Source of the DNA: an uncultured Prevotellaceae bacterium
GTDB lineage: Bacteria; Bacteroidota; Bacteroidia; Bacteroidales; Muribaculaceae
Length of the DNA: 42,857 nt
Assembly: GCA_937898675.1 (NCBI GenBank)
Contig: CALEJB010000023.1
Location: 1 to 42,857, forward strand
Reading direction: 5' to 3'
Positions within the stretch are counted from its first letter, which is position 1; each line of letters opens with the position of its first letter. Position numbers and translations under genes: made by a program. The notes beneath the pieces were generated by a model, which saw nothing but the letters and a program-made list of their open reading frames with translations, made no database searches and had not been told where the DNA came from. Positions 15,518-23,356 of the stretch are shown here, in pieces.

Positions 15518-16798
15518 ATGGAAAGAGACAAAGCGATTTTTGACATTATCGAACGCGAGCACCAGCGCCAGCAGCATGGCATCGAGCTGATTGCCAGCGA
15601 GAACTTTGTGAGCGAGCAGGTTATGCAGGCCATGGGCAGCTGCCTGACCAACAAGTATGCCGAGGGTTATCCCGCTCACCGCTACTATGGCGGTTGCCAG
15701 TGCGTTGACGAGAGCGAGAACCTGGCTATCGCACGCTTGAAGGAAATCTTTGACGCCGAGTATGTTAATGTGCAGCCTCACTCGGGCGCACAGGCCAACA
15801 TGGCCGTTTTCATGGCATGCCTCAAGCCCGGTGACAAGTTCATGGGCCTGAACCTGGCGCACGGCGGTCACCTGTCGCACGGCAGCCCCGTCAACTTCTC
15901 GGGCTTGATGTTCGAGGCTTGCGAGTATAATGTGACCCCCGACACCAACCTGGTGGACTATGACCAGATGGAAGAGGTGGCCCTGCGCGAGCGGCCCAAG
16001 CTCATCGTCGGCGGCGCCAGCGCCTACAGCCGCGAGTGGGACTATGAGCGCATGCGCAAGATTGCCGACAGCATCGGCGCCATCCTCATGATCGACATGG
16101 CTCACCCCGCAGGCCTCATCGCCGCCGGTCTGCTCAAGAACCCCCTCAAGTATGCCCACATCGTCACCAGCACCACCCACAAGACCCTGCGCGGTCCGCG
16201 CGGCGGCATCATCCTGCTGGGCAAGGACTTTGACAATCCCTGGGGCAAGACCACCAAGAAGGGCGTCATCCGCAAGATGTCGTCGCTGCTCGACAGCGCC
16301 GTGTTCCCCGGCGTACAGGGCGGCCCCCTCGAGCATGTCATCGCTGCCAAGGCTGTCGCCTTTGGCGAGATTCTGCAGCCTTCGTTCAAGGACTATGCAC
16401 TCCAGGTGCGCGCCAACGCCGCTGCCATGGCACAGGCCTTGATAGACAAGGGCTACAAGATTTGCTCGGGCGGCACCGACAACCACTGCATGCTGGTCGA
16501 CCTGCGCACCAAGTATCCCGAGTTGACCGGTAAGGTCGCCGAGAACGCGCTCGTTGCCGCCGACATCACCGTCAACAAGAACATGGTTCCCTTCGACGAC
16601 CGCAGCGCCTTCCAGACCAGTGGTCTGCGGCTGGGCACTCCCGCCATCACCACCCGCGGCCTCAAGGAGGACAAGATGGGCGAAATCGTCGAGTTCATCG
16701 ACACCGTGCTCCGCGCTCCCGAGGACCAGGCCGTTATCGACGCTGTTCGCGCCAAGGTCAACATGATGATGAAGGACTATCCCATGTTCGCATGGTAA
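15518..16798 (+). CDS. glyA: Serine hydroxymethyltransferase
   Basis: A 426-aa PLP enzyme interconverting serine and glycine while loading 5,10-methylene-tetrahydrofolate, the main one-carbon source. The PLP lysine is in TSTTHKTLRGPRGG (K222). Other family blocks are IASENFVSEQV (25-35), YPAHRYYGGC (51-60), QPHSGAQANMAVF and MIDMAHPAGLIAAG. Full length and well conserved. The leader is AT-rich without Shine-Dalgarno. No strong promoter box was seen in the 54-nt gap, so it may be read from the flavin reductase promoter. Confidence 0.96.
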   Translation: MERDKAIFDIIEREHQRQQHGIELIASENFVSEQVMQAMGSCLTNKYAEGYPAHRYYGGCQCVDESENLAIARLKEIFDAEYVNVQPHSGAQANMAVFMACLKPGDKFMGLNLAHGGHLSHGSPVNFSGLMFEACEYNVTPDTNLVDYDQMEEVALRERPKLIVGGASAYSREWDYERMRKIADSIGAILMIDMAHPAGLIAAGLLKNPLKYAHIVTSTTHKTLRGPRGGIILLGKDFDNPWGKTTKKGVIRKMSSLLDSAVFPGVQGGPLEHVIAAKAVAFGEILQPSFKDYALQVRANAAAMAQALIDKGYKICSGGTDNHCMLVDLRTKYPELTGKVAENALVAADITVNKNMVPFDDRSAFQTSGLRLGTPAITTRGLKEDKMGEIVEFIDTVLRAPEDQAVIDAVRAKVNMMMKDYPMFAW

Positions 16799-16831
16799 TT
16801 CGCCTCGTTTGCACCTGTTAACGGCTGCTTT

Positions 16832-16862
16832 TTTGCAGTTTCGTTAATATTGACTAACTTTG
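16832..16862 (+). promoter_or_regulatory. Promoter of fabG
   Basis: TTTG at 16832-16835, 19 nt, TAACTTTG at 16855-16862. A large dyad begins at the last base of the -7 box. Confidence 0.75.
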
Positions 16863-16888
16863 CACGGCTTCAATCATTGAGGCCGTGC
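16862..16888. repeat. Inverted repeat at the fabG transcription start
   Basis: GCACGGC (16862-16868) and GCCGTGC (16882-16888) are perfect arms. Inside them TCAAT/ATTGA continues the symmetry around C16875, with one T.G pair. It could be a 5' leader hairpin, the end of glyA transcripts or a repressor site. Confidence 0.7.
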
Positions 16889-16931
16889 ATTATTATGCTC
16901 ACGACAACACATTGATAAAACAAGAGAAGAC

Positions 16932-17678
16932 ATGAAACTACTCGCAGGCAAGGTCGCCCTCATCACGGGCGCGACACGCGGCATCGGCAAGGCGCTGGCA
17001 CTGGAGTTTGCCGCCCAGGGGGCAGACATCGCCTTTACCGCCCGCACCATGGGTGATAACGGGCGGCAAATCGAGCAGGAAATCGCCGCTATGGGCGTGA
17101 AGTGCAAGGGCTATGCCAGCAATGCCGCCGATTTTGCGCACACCGAGCTGACCGTGAAGCAGATTCACGAGGAGTTCGGCCACATCGACATCCTGGTCAA
17201 CAACGCCGGCATCACCAAGGACGGCATCACGCTGCGCATGACCGAGGACCAATGGGATGACGTCATCGCAGTTAACCTCAAGTCGGCATTCAACTTCACA
17301 CACGCCCTGCTGCCCGTCATGATGCGCCAGCGCAAGGGTTCCATCATCAACATGTCGTCGGTGGTCGGCATTCACGGCAACGCAGGCCAGGCCAACTATG
17401 CAGCCTCCAAGGCGGGTCTTATCGCCCTCGCCAAGAGCGTCGCCCAGGAGATGGGCAGCCGCGGCATACGCGCCAACGCCATCGCTCCCGGCTTTATCGA
17501 CACTGACATGACCCAGGCCCTGCCCGACGAGGTCCGCAAGGAGTGGGTGCAGCACATCCCCCTGCGTCGCGGCGGCACCGTCGAGGACGTCGCCAATGTC
17601 GCCGTGTTCCTCGCCAGCGACTTGTCAAGCTATGTCACCGGCCAGGTCATCCAAGTGGACGGCGGCATGAACATGTAG
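16932..17678 (+). CDS. fabG: 3-oxoacyl-[acyl-carrier-protein] reductase
   Basis: A 248-aa short-chain dehydrogenase that reduces 3-oxoacyl-ACP with NADPH in fatty acid elongation. Rossmann motif TGATRGIG (12-19), NNAG (90-93), and the catalytic S143, Y156 and K160 (YAASK) with the FabG-like GNAGQANYAASKAG. The C-terminal QVDGGMNM is typical of FabG. It has its own promoter and a terminator, so it is not in a fab cluster. Another SDR reductase is possible, but the overall pattern is FabG. Confidence 0.92.
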   Translation: MKLLAGKVALITGATRGIGKALALEFAAQGADIAFTARTMGDNGRQIEQEIAAMGVKCKGYASNAADFAHTELTVKQIHEEFGHIDILVNNAGITKDGITLRMTEDQWDDVIAVNLKSAFNFTHALLPVMMRQRKGSIINMSSVVGIHGNAGQANYAASKAGLIALAKSVAQEMGSRGIRANAIAPGFIDTDMTQALPDEVRKEWVQHIPLRRGGTVEDVANVAVFLASDLSSYVTGQVIQVDGGMNM

Positions 17679-17736
17679 CAAACGGGCTTCGCCCGCAACC
17701 CGCGGCAATAGCCCACAGCAATCCGATTCACACACA

Positions 17737-17777
17737 CCACAGCCCCCTCGCATCCAGCAGGAGGCTGTGGCGTTATT
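17737..17777 (+). terminator. fabG terminator
   Basis: CCACAGCC (17737-17744) and GGCTGTGG (17763-17770), extendable inward by CCT/AGG, followed by CGTTATTTT. Confidence 0.7.
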
Positions 17778-17801
17778 TTGGACAACGAAACTTTCACCAA
17801 A

Positions 17802-18045
17802 TCAAGCATCTGATTCGTTGAACTCAATCGTCGTGTCCTTAGTAATCGTGATTTGTTCTTTCATTACTATTGAACAAGTGTCAGCACCTGAGAAATATGC
17901 AAGCATGTCATACTCACCTGGAGGTAGTTGTACATCAAAACCGCCCCACATATCACCATGCCACAATTGTGACGAATTTGTTGAGCTGATTACAAGGCTC
18001 TTTGATGGGAAATTCACATTATTACTATTCAGTATGGAACATTGC
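17802..18045 (-). pseudogene. Truncated gene fragment abutting the IS element
   Basis: An open minus-strand frame of 81 codons runs from the IS end (18045) to TGA at 17802. It reads like part of a secreted beta-sandwich protein (FDVQLPPGEYDMLAYFSGAD, then ITITKDTTIEFNESDA). It has no start of its own (GTG at 18017 is just the first alternative codon). In the same frame upstream is the stop of the transposase (TAA 18069-18071). The missing N-terminal part is not found on the other side of the IS. The parent protein is unknown; the strand pattern suggests a Bacteroidetes extracellular protein, but this is inference. Confidence 0.55.
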
Positions 18046-18058
18046 TGTCCACTAAAAA
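18046..18058. repeat. IS terminal inverted repeat, left
   Basis: TGTCCACTAAAAA, the exact reverse complement of 19341-19353. Confidence 0.85.
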
Positions 18059-18068
18059 TTGTGGACGG

Positions 18069-19241
18069 TTAATAAATAAAATTTTCAAACAAACTCGGTT
18101 CACTTGAACCATTGAGCTCTTTGACATTGTTGAAATTCTGTTTGTCGAAAAGATCCCTTAGTGGGGTCTTGTCTGTCAGTGAGATGCTCAGGATCTGGAG
18201 CGTTTCATATATGCTGCGCTCAAGCTTCATGTCGTGTTGCACGATTGCGACTAGACAGTAAGTGATTATGGCACAGTATATTTGGATGCGGACAGCATTC
18301 TCCGTAGTTCCCCAAAACCGCTTGATCTTGAGGTGCTGTTTGAGCCATTTGAAGAACAACTCGATGCTCCACCTGTATTTGTAGAGCAGCGCGATGGTCA
18401 ATGCATCAGACTCAAAATCGTTCGTCAGAAAGATGTACACCTTGTCCGTTTCCGGGTCTACATAGATGACTTTTCTTATCTCATCGGGATAGACCTTAGC
18501 GCTTTTATAAACGGTGAAGTGCCCGACGGCATCTGAAAGCACGTTTTCAGGAAGTCTTCTTTTCCATCTCTCTGCCTTGAATTTGACATTGCGTTTCGCC
18601 CTGACCACGAAGAAGGCCTCTATCTGGTGAATCTTGTAAAGGTTCCCGAAATCGTTGTAACCTCGGTCGAAGATATAGTGAGCATCCTTCTCGTTCGGTA
18701 TCTCCGGCATCACTTTGCTGTCATGCACTGACGCTGGCGTAATGTGCACGTATGCAGGTATTTGCGTTTCGATATCATACAAAGTGTGCATTTTGATTCC
18801 GCCCTTATGCTTGCGAAATTTGGCCCACCAGAACACCTCGAGGCACAAGTCAATGGTCGTGGAATCGAAAGCGTAAACGTTGCCGTCCAGGTCGAAAATC
18901 TTGGTTGCCCGCTTCTTTCTGGCCACGTCGATCATGTAGAAAGCGAAGTCCTCAAAGATGCGGTAATCCCGATTTTCGTTGGCTTTAGAAAGGTTGCTTC
19001 GCGTCACGCTTTTCCCCATGCCGAGGTGGTAAAGCTTGCCTTGATGAGCCTCAAGGGCAACGACTAAATCACGTAAACCCTCGCGGTTACACAGTTGACC
19101 GAACATCATCGAAAGCAGCTGATTCCAACAACTGAAACTCTTTATGTATCTGTCACCTTGATACTTACGGACGAGATAGTTGAAGTGATTTCGGTCAAGG
19201 AAAGAAGCTAAAACGCTGAAAACGTATTTGTCATTATTCAT
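18069..19241 (-). CDS. IS4-family transposase
   Basis: A 390-aa DDE transposase with the DUF4372-type N-terminal domain common in Bacteroidetes IS4 elements (FNYLVRKYQGDRYIKSFSCW). Catalytic residues are visible: first Asp in VYAFDSTTIDL, second in YIFDRGYNDF, and Glu in the YRWSIELFFKWLKQHLKIK segment, which corresponds to the YREK signature. Full length and undamaged, so the element may be mobile. The gene ends 11 nt inside the left repeat and starts about 100 nt inside the right repeat. Base composition is lower in GC than its neighbours. Confidence 0.92.
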   Translation of the reverse strand: MNNDKYVFSVLASFLDRNHFNYLVRKYQGDRYIKSFSCWNQLLSMMFGQLCNREGLRDLVVALEAHQGKLYHLGMGKSVTRSNLSKANENRDYRIFEDFAFYMIDVARKKRATKIFDLDGNVYAFDSTTIDLCLEVFWWAKFRKHKGGIKMHTLYDIETQIPAYVHITPASVHDSKVMPEIPNEKDAHYIFDRGYNDFGNLYKIHQIEAFFVVRAKRNVKFKAERWKRRLPENVLSDAVGHFTVYKSAKVYPDEIRKVIYVDPETDKVYIFLTNDFESDALTIALLYKYRWSIELFFKWLKQHLKIKRFWGTTENAVRIQIYCAIITYCLVAIVQHDMKLERSIYETLQILSISLTDKTPLRDLFDKQNFNNVKELNGSSEPSLFENFIY

Positions 19242-19340
19242 AACTGTCTGATTATGACCGCAAAGATAATTTCAAATCCGTTGACTCCAAAAATCACTGT
19301 AACTAACTGAATTTCAATAATTTCAAAGAACTCTTATGAT

Positions 19341-19353
19341 TTTTTAGTGGACA
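19341..19353. repeat. IS terminal inverted repeat, right
   Basis: TTTTTAGTGGACA, the exact reverse complement of 18046-18058. Confidence 0.85.
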
Positions 19354-19590
19354 CTAATGATATATTATATATGTTCTATACTAAACGCCGAGCAATTATT
19401 GTGCCAAACTTTTTGGCTGTCAATTTGTGTCCTGTAATGCTAACTATGCGTCGTACAAGGGGTTATGTTGTTTGGTTGATAAAGCGCATCGGACTGACAA
19501 CGTGGCTTGGCACGTGACAGTTTGGCATTGCCGTTGAGTTATTAATAGCGTGAGAGTGGGGGGTACAAAAGGGGGTACATTGCTATATAT
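19354..19590. other. AT-rich non-coding stretch with GGGGGTAC repeats
   Basis: No gene is seen. It contains GGGGGGTACAAAA (19558-19570) followed directly by GGGGGTACATT (19571-19581). There are also partial inverted matches: TGCCAAAC at 19402-19409 with GTTTGGCA at 19520-19527, and CTGTCA at 19417-19422 with TGACAG at 19515-19520. The layout next to the tmRNA 3' end suggests a relic recombinase arm region. Confidence 0.4.
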
Positions 19591-19628
19591 AAAAAAAATA
19601 AGCAGCTGAAAATCAGCGACTTATTTTT
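19591..19628 (-). terminator. ssrA terminator
   Basis: On the minus strand AATAAG.CGCTGA / TCAGC.GCTTATT stem with a TTT loop, followed by a T8 run. It lies 8 nt past the tmRNA 3' end. Confidence 0.8.
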
Positions 19629-19635
19629 GATTTTG

Positions 19636-20033
19636 TGGAGCTGGAGGGGTTTGAACCCTCGTCCAAACGCGGAACTAATAAGTTTTCTACATGCTTAGTC
19701 TCGGCTTGGTTTTCGACCGACGGCAGGCCCGAGACGGCCAACCGGCGGCTTATCCTCTAAATTTCGGAATCGGCCCGAGGCTTGCCTCATCCTATCGCCG
19801 ATATTCCAGCACCACCGGTTCGACGAGCCTCGGCGCGAGGGCAGTCGGGTGATGTCTCGTCACCGCTCCTTGAGCGATGATAAAGCCGAACTTACTGTTC
19901 TTCGGTTAGGCAGCGAGAGCGTAGTTGTTTTCGCCAGTTAAAAAGAGTCGATAGCTGAGATTCAAGAGCATTGCCATCATCGCTCTGCATGCTTGCTTAC
20001 CACCTCTACACGCTGTCAAAGCCAGTCAGCCCC
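19636..20033 (-). ncRNA. ssrA: Transfer-messenger RNA (tmRNA)
   Basis: About 398 nt. The 5' end GGGGCTGACTGGCTTTGACA (from 20033) and the 3' end with the TΨC arm GGGTTCAAACCC and CAGCTCC pair into a 7-bp acceptor stem (one G.T). The 3' CCA is not fully encoded. The tag frame at 19935-19909 reads GENNYALAA and ends in TAA (19908-19906). tmRNA rescues stalled ribosomes together with SmpB and marks the product for proteolysis. The tag matches the Bacteroidales type. GC-rich pseudoknot regions lie on both sides of the tag. Confidence 0.96.
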
Positions 20034-20064
20034 AATTTGTCGTGTGTCGATTGTAATCGGCGTG

Positions 20065-20072
20065 CAAAGATA
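20065..20072 (-). promoter_or_regulatory. ssrA promoter -7 box TATCTTTG
   Basis: Minus-strand TATCTTTG 32 nt before the mature 5' end, leaving a short precursor leader for RNase P. No clear -33 TTTG. Confidence 0.6.
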
Positions 20073-20143
20073 CGGCAAATTTTGTGCCACATGTGCATTT
20101 GAGGCGCATTTTTTACGAAAAAATGTGGTTTTTGGTGATTTTG

Positions 20144-20773
20144 TCAGGCGTTTTCCTCGACGACTTCGTGCCAGTAGGGTGATTGTTCGGGGATGAATTG
20201 GCCGGACTGGAGCCGTTCGAGGATGCGGATGCAGGCCCAGGCGTCGATGGAGGCGTAGCGCTGCTGGGCCTCGGTGAGCTGTGGCGCTTCCCAGTTGGAG
20301 AGCTGCTGGCTCTTGCTGATTTTTTGCTGGAAGAGGATGGCGTAGATCTTTTGCAGGCCCAGGTCGGTGATGGCATATTCTGCCACCAGTTGCTGCAACT
20401 CGATGAATCCGGCGGGCTTGAGGCTTTTTTCGCGCTTGATGAGCTGGCGGAAGTCGTCGCCGGTGGAGAGGCCCACCTTGACGCAGGTTTTGTCTTCGAG
20501 GAATTGCTTGAGCGGCGCAGGGATGCCCGTGCGGTTGAGGCGGAAGAGGAAGGCGTCGTCCTTGGTTGACAACTGCAGCAGGGCCACGATGTGGCGCTCG
20601 CCGCGGCGAAAGGCGGGGCGCGTCTCGGTGTCAAAGCCCACGATGGGGGATGTGCGCAATGCCGTGACGGCGCTCTTGACTTGCGATATGTTGTCGATGA
20701 CGTGTATGCGGCCTGGGAACGAGACGGTGGGCATCTCGTTGATGGCTGTCTTGTCGATAGATACTGCGTGCAT
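20144..20773 (-). CDS. DEDDy 3'-5' exonuclease domain protein
   Basis: A 209-aa stand-alone 3'-5' exonuclease of the DNA-polymerase-A/RNase D type (DnaQ-like fold). Exo I GFDTET (D48, E50), Exo II GLSTGDDF (D106 or D107) and Exo III YASIDAWA (Y173, D177) are all present, so it is of the DEDDy class and probably active on RNA or DNA ends. It lacks the HRDC domains of RNase D and the polymerase domain of Pol I. The true substrate is unknown. A good promoter lies 46 nt upstream. Confidence 0.88.
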   Translation of the reverse strand: MHAVSIDKTAINEMPTVSFPGRIHVIDNISQVKSAVTALRTSPIVGFDTETRPAFRRGERHIVALLQLSTKDDAFLFRLNRTGIPAPLKQFLEDKTCVKVGLSTGDDFRQLIKREKSLKPAGFIELQQLVAEYAITDLGLQKIYAILFQQKISKSQQLSNWEAPQLTEAQQRYASIDAWACIRILERLQSGQFIPEQSPYWHEVVEENA

Positions 20774-20818
20774 TCGGTTTTCTCGGGTTTACGGCTATCC
20801 TCTCGGGTTTAACCGCTG

Positions 20819-20849
20819 CAAAGGTACTGCTTTTAGTCGAGAGGAGCAA
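20819..20849 (-). promoter_or_regulatory. Promoter of the 3'-5' exonuclease gene
   Basis: Minus-strand TTG (20849-20847), 20 nt, TACCTTTG (20826-20819). Confidence 0.7.
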
Positions 20850-20933
20850 GAAACGCTATGGCAAAGGCAAAAAAAACGGCCGGCCGTGCGATGCGACACC
20901 TTGATGTGATCAACGGTGGAGCAGGGGCGGGAC

Positions 20934-23150
20934 TTATATCCTCGTCACCTGCTTGACGCCCTTGACGTTGAGGATTTTTTTGATGAGGCCGTCAAGCAGG
21001 GCGATGTCGCTGACGCTCACGGTGAGGTAGCCGTCAAACAGGCCGTCACGGCTCTGGATGGAGATGCCGCGCAGCAGGCAGTCCTCGGTCTTGTTGATGA
21101 CCGATGTGATGGATGACACGATGCCGATGTCGTCCTGGCCGAGCACCTTGAGCGATGCGATAAACTGGCTGCCCGCCTTGCCCGTCCAGCGCGTGTCGAT
21201 GATGCGGTAGGGGTAGCGCTGCTTGAGGTGGAGCAGGTTTTTGCAGTCGGCGCGGTGGATTTTGATGGCGCCGTCGCCGGCGACAAAGCCCTCGATGCGG
21301 TCGCCGTGGATGGGGTTGCAGCAGCGCGCCAGCTGGTAGTTCACGCCCTTGACGCCCTCGCCGATGGTGAGGATGTCGTCGCCGAGTTTGCTCTCGGGGG
21401 CGTCGCTTTGCTGCAGCACAAAGTCCTCGGCAGCGGCCTTGACGACTGTCTCGCGGGCCTTGGCGGCAAGTTCTTCATATTGCTCGACCACAGTGTTTAC
21501 ATCGATGAACTCGTCGTGGATGGCGGCATAGAAGTCGCCTGTGGTCTTATAGCCCAACTTTTTCATCACGCGCGCCAGCAGGGCGTCTTCCACCTCGATT
21601 TTGCGGTTCTTGAAGCGTCGTTGCAGCGCCTCGCGCGCCAGCAGCGTTTGCTGGGCGCGCCTCTCGTTGACGGCAATCTTGATTTTGTTGCGGGCCTTGG
21701 CGGTGACGACAAAGTTGAGCCAGTCGAGGCGCGGCGTCTGTGTGCTGCTGGTGATGACCTCGACGGTGTCGCCGCTCTTGAGGCGGTAGTTGATTTTTTG
21801 GTTCTTGCCGTCCACCTTGCCGCCAATGCAGGCGCTGCCCACGCGGGAGTGGATGTGGAAGGCAAAGTCCAGGATGGTGGCGCCCTGGGGCAGGCGCATG
21901 AGGTCGCCCTTGGGGGTGAAAACAAACACCTCGTCGCTGTAGATGCTCGTGTCGTTGTTGTGCGTCAGGCCCGCCAGCCCTTGCTTGCTGTCCGATTCAA
22001 GGATTTCGCGCACGTTGTTCATCCACTGGTCCATGTCGCCCTCGCTCTTCACGCCCTTGTAGCGCCAGTGCGCCGCCAGTCCGTGCTCGGCCACGTCGTC
22101 CATGCGCGTGGTGCGTATTTGCACTTCCACCCAGTTGTGGCCCGGGCCGTTCACAGTGATGTGCAGCGACTCATATCCGTTGCTCTTGGGGATGGTGACC
22201 CAGTCCCTGAGGCGTGACGTGTTGGCGGTGTAGATGTTGGTGACGATGGAGAAGACCACCCAGCAGTCCTTTTTCTCGTCCTGGGGTTTGGAGTCCAGGA
22301 TGATGCGTATGGCGAATAGGTCGTAGATGTCGTTGAGCTCAACGCCCTTGGTCTGCGTCTTGTTCCAGATGCTGTTGATGCTCTTGGTGCGCCCCTTGAT
22401 TTCATATTTCATCCCCGACTTCTTGAGCGCCTCCTCGATGGGCTTGGTAAATTCCTCGATGTACTTGTCACGCTCCTTGCTCGTCTCCCGCAGGAAGTTG
22501 GAAACCTTGATGTATTCCCTGGGTTCCAGATACATGAGCGAGAGGTCCTCGAGTTCCGTCTTGATGGCATACAAGCCCAGTTTGTGGGCAAGTTGCGCAT
22601 ACAGGAAGCGCGAGTCCGACGCCAGGTTGTAGATGAACTTTTCGTTGGGGTGGTTGGCGATGGCGCGCATCAGGGCCAGGCGGTCTGCAATCATGATGAG
22701 GATGACGCGCACGTCCTCGGCAAACGACATCAGCAGCTTGTGGAAGTTCTCGTCCTCGACCGAGGCCTGTTTCTTGTACAGTTCGGCGACATGCAGCAGG
22801 CCGTGCACCATGCGGGCGATGTCGTCGCCAAAGGTTTCCTTGATGTGCTCAATGCCGATGTACTCGCCGCGGCACAGGTTGTAAGTGAGCGCGGCGATGA
22901 CCATGTTGCGGTCGGGCGCTATGCTGTCGCACAGGGTGACGGCCGTGCGCAGGTGCCTGATGACGGGGTTGATGCCATACTGGTCACGCTGGAACACGCT
23001 GCCAGTGGCAACGCCGTCGCGGATAAGCCGGTCCACGCGGTTGATGTCGTCGCGTGTCACCAGTTTGCCCAGCTTGCTCGTCAAGTCTTTGACAAGCTGC
23101 AGCACCAGAGTGCGTTCTTCGGCCGTGAAGTATTCCTGTGTCATCGTCAA
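20934..23150 (-). CDS. relA: RelA/SpoT-family (p)ppGpp synthetase, hydrolase site degenerate
   Basis: A 738-aa RSH protein that makes the alarmone (p)ppGpp. The synthetase domain is intact: GRTKSINSIWNKT (253-265), YDLFAIRII (276-284), the RDWVTIPKSNGYESLH loop (315-330), EVQIRTTRMDDVAEHGLAAHWRYK (342-365). A TGS domain (VFVFTPKGDLMRLPQGATI, about 395-460) and a C-terminal ACT domain complete the long-RSH layout. The N-terminal HD domain is degraded: the usual HP is NP (61-62) and the HD.VED stretch reads TYNLCRGEY (89-97), though ADRL (155-158) remains. Hydrolysis is therefore unlikely, making it RelA-like rather than SpoT-like. A second, bifunctional RSH is expected elsewhere in the genome. 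Confidence 0.92.
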   Translation of the reverse strand: MTMTQEYFTAEERTLVLQLVKDLTSKLGKLVTRDDINRVDRLIRDGVATGSVFQRDQYGINPVIRHLRTAVTLCDSIAPDRNMVIAALTYNLCRGEYIGIEHIKETFGDDIARMVHGLLHVAELYKKQASVEDENFHKLLMSFAEDVRVILIMIADRLALMRAIANHPNEKFIYNLASDSRFLYAQLAHKLGLYAIKTELEDLSLMYLEPREYIKVSNFLRETSKERDKYIEEFTKPIEEALKKSGMKYEIKGRTKSINSIWNKTQTKGVELNDIYDLFAIRIILDSKPQDEKKDCWVVFSIVTNIYTANTSRLRDWVTIPKSNGYESLHITVNGPGHNWVEVQIRTTRMDDVAEHGLAAHWRYKGVKSEGDMDQWMNNVREILESDSKQGLAGLTHNNDTSIYSDEVFVFTPKGDLMRLPQGATILDFAFHIHSRVGSACIGGKVDGKNQKINYRLKSGDTVEVITSSTQTPRLDWLNFVVTAKARNKIKIAVNERRAQQTLLAREALQRRFKNRKIEVEDALLARVMKKLGYKTTGDFYAAIHDEFIDVNTVVEQYEELAAKARETVVKAAAEDFVLQQSDAPESKLGDDILTIGEGVKGVNYQLARCCNPIHGDRIEGFVAGDGAIKIHRADCKNLLHLKQRYPYRIIDTRWTGKAGSQFIASLKVLGQDDIGIVSSITSVINKTEDCLLRGISIQSRDGLFDGYLTVSVSDIALLDGLIKKILNVKGVKQVTRI

Positions 23151-23255
23151 GTCGTTGTCTTTTGTGCTGCGCCTGATGGGAATCAGCTGCCAGGTGGCGC
23201 AAGCGCCGCCCGTCGAGGCGGATTTTTTGCAAATTTAATGAATTTTCGCCAAATG

Positions 23256-23287
23256 TTTGCATATCCCCGCCAAAAAAACTAATTTTG
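23256..23287 (+). promoter_or_regulatory. Promoter of the DUF4301-thioredoxin operon
   Basis: TTTG 23256-23259, 20 nt, TAATTTTG 23280-23287; diverges from the relA gene. Confidence 0.7.
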
Positions 23288-23356
23288 GGGAAAAATAACA
23301 AGGCCGCGCCGCAGGCTCACGTGGCAACCGACGAACCATAAAAAATAGATATCGAT

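Larger units (their letters stand above)
18046..19353 (-). mobile_element. Complete IS4-family insertion sequence
   Basis: 1308 bp bounded by perfect 13-bp inverted repeats: TGTCCACTAAAAA at 18046-18058 and TTTTTAGTGGACA at 19341-19353. It holds one transposase gene. The flanks (ending ACATTGC on the left, starting CTAATGA on the right) show no target-site duplication. Confidence 0.85.

Noticed and set aside
18037..19362. Target-site duplication of the IS
   Set aside because: The flanks (ending ACATTGC and starting CTAATGA) do not match at any length tried.
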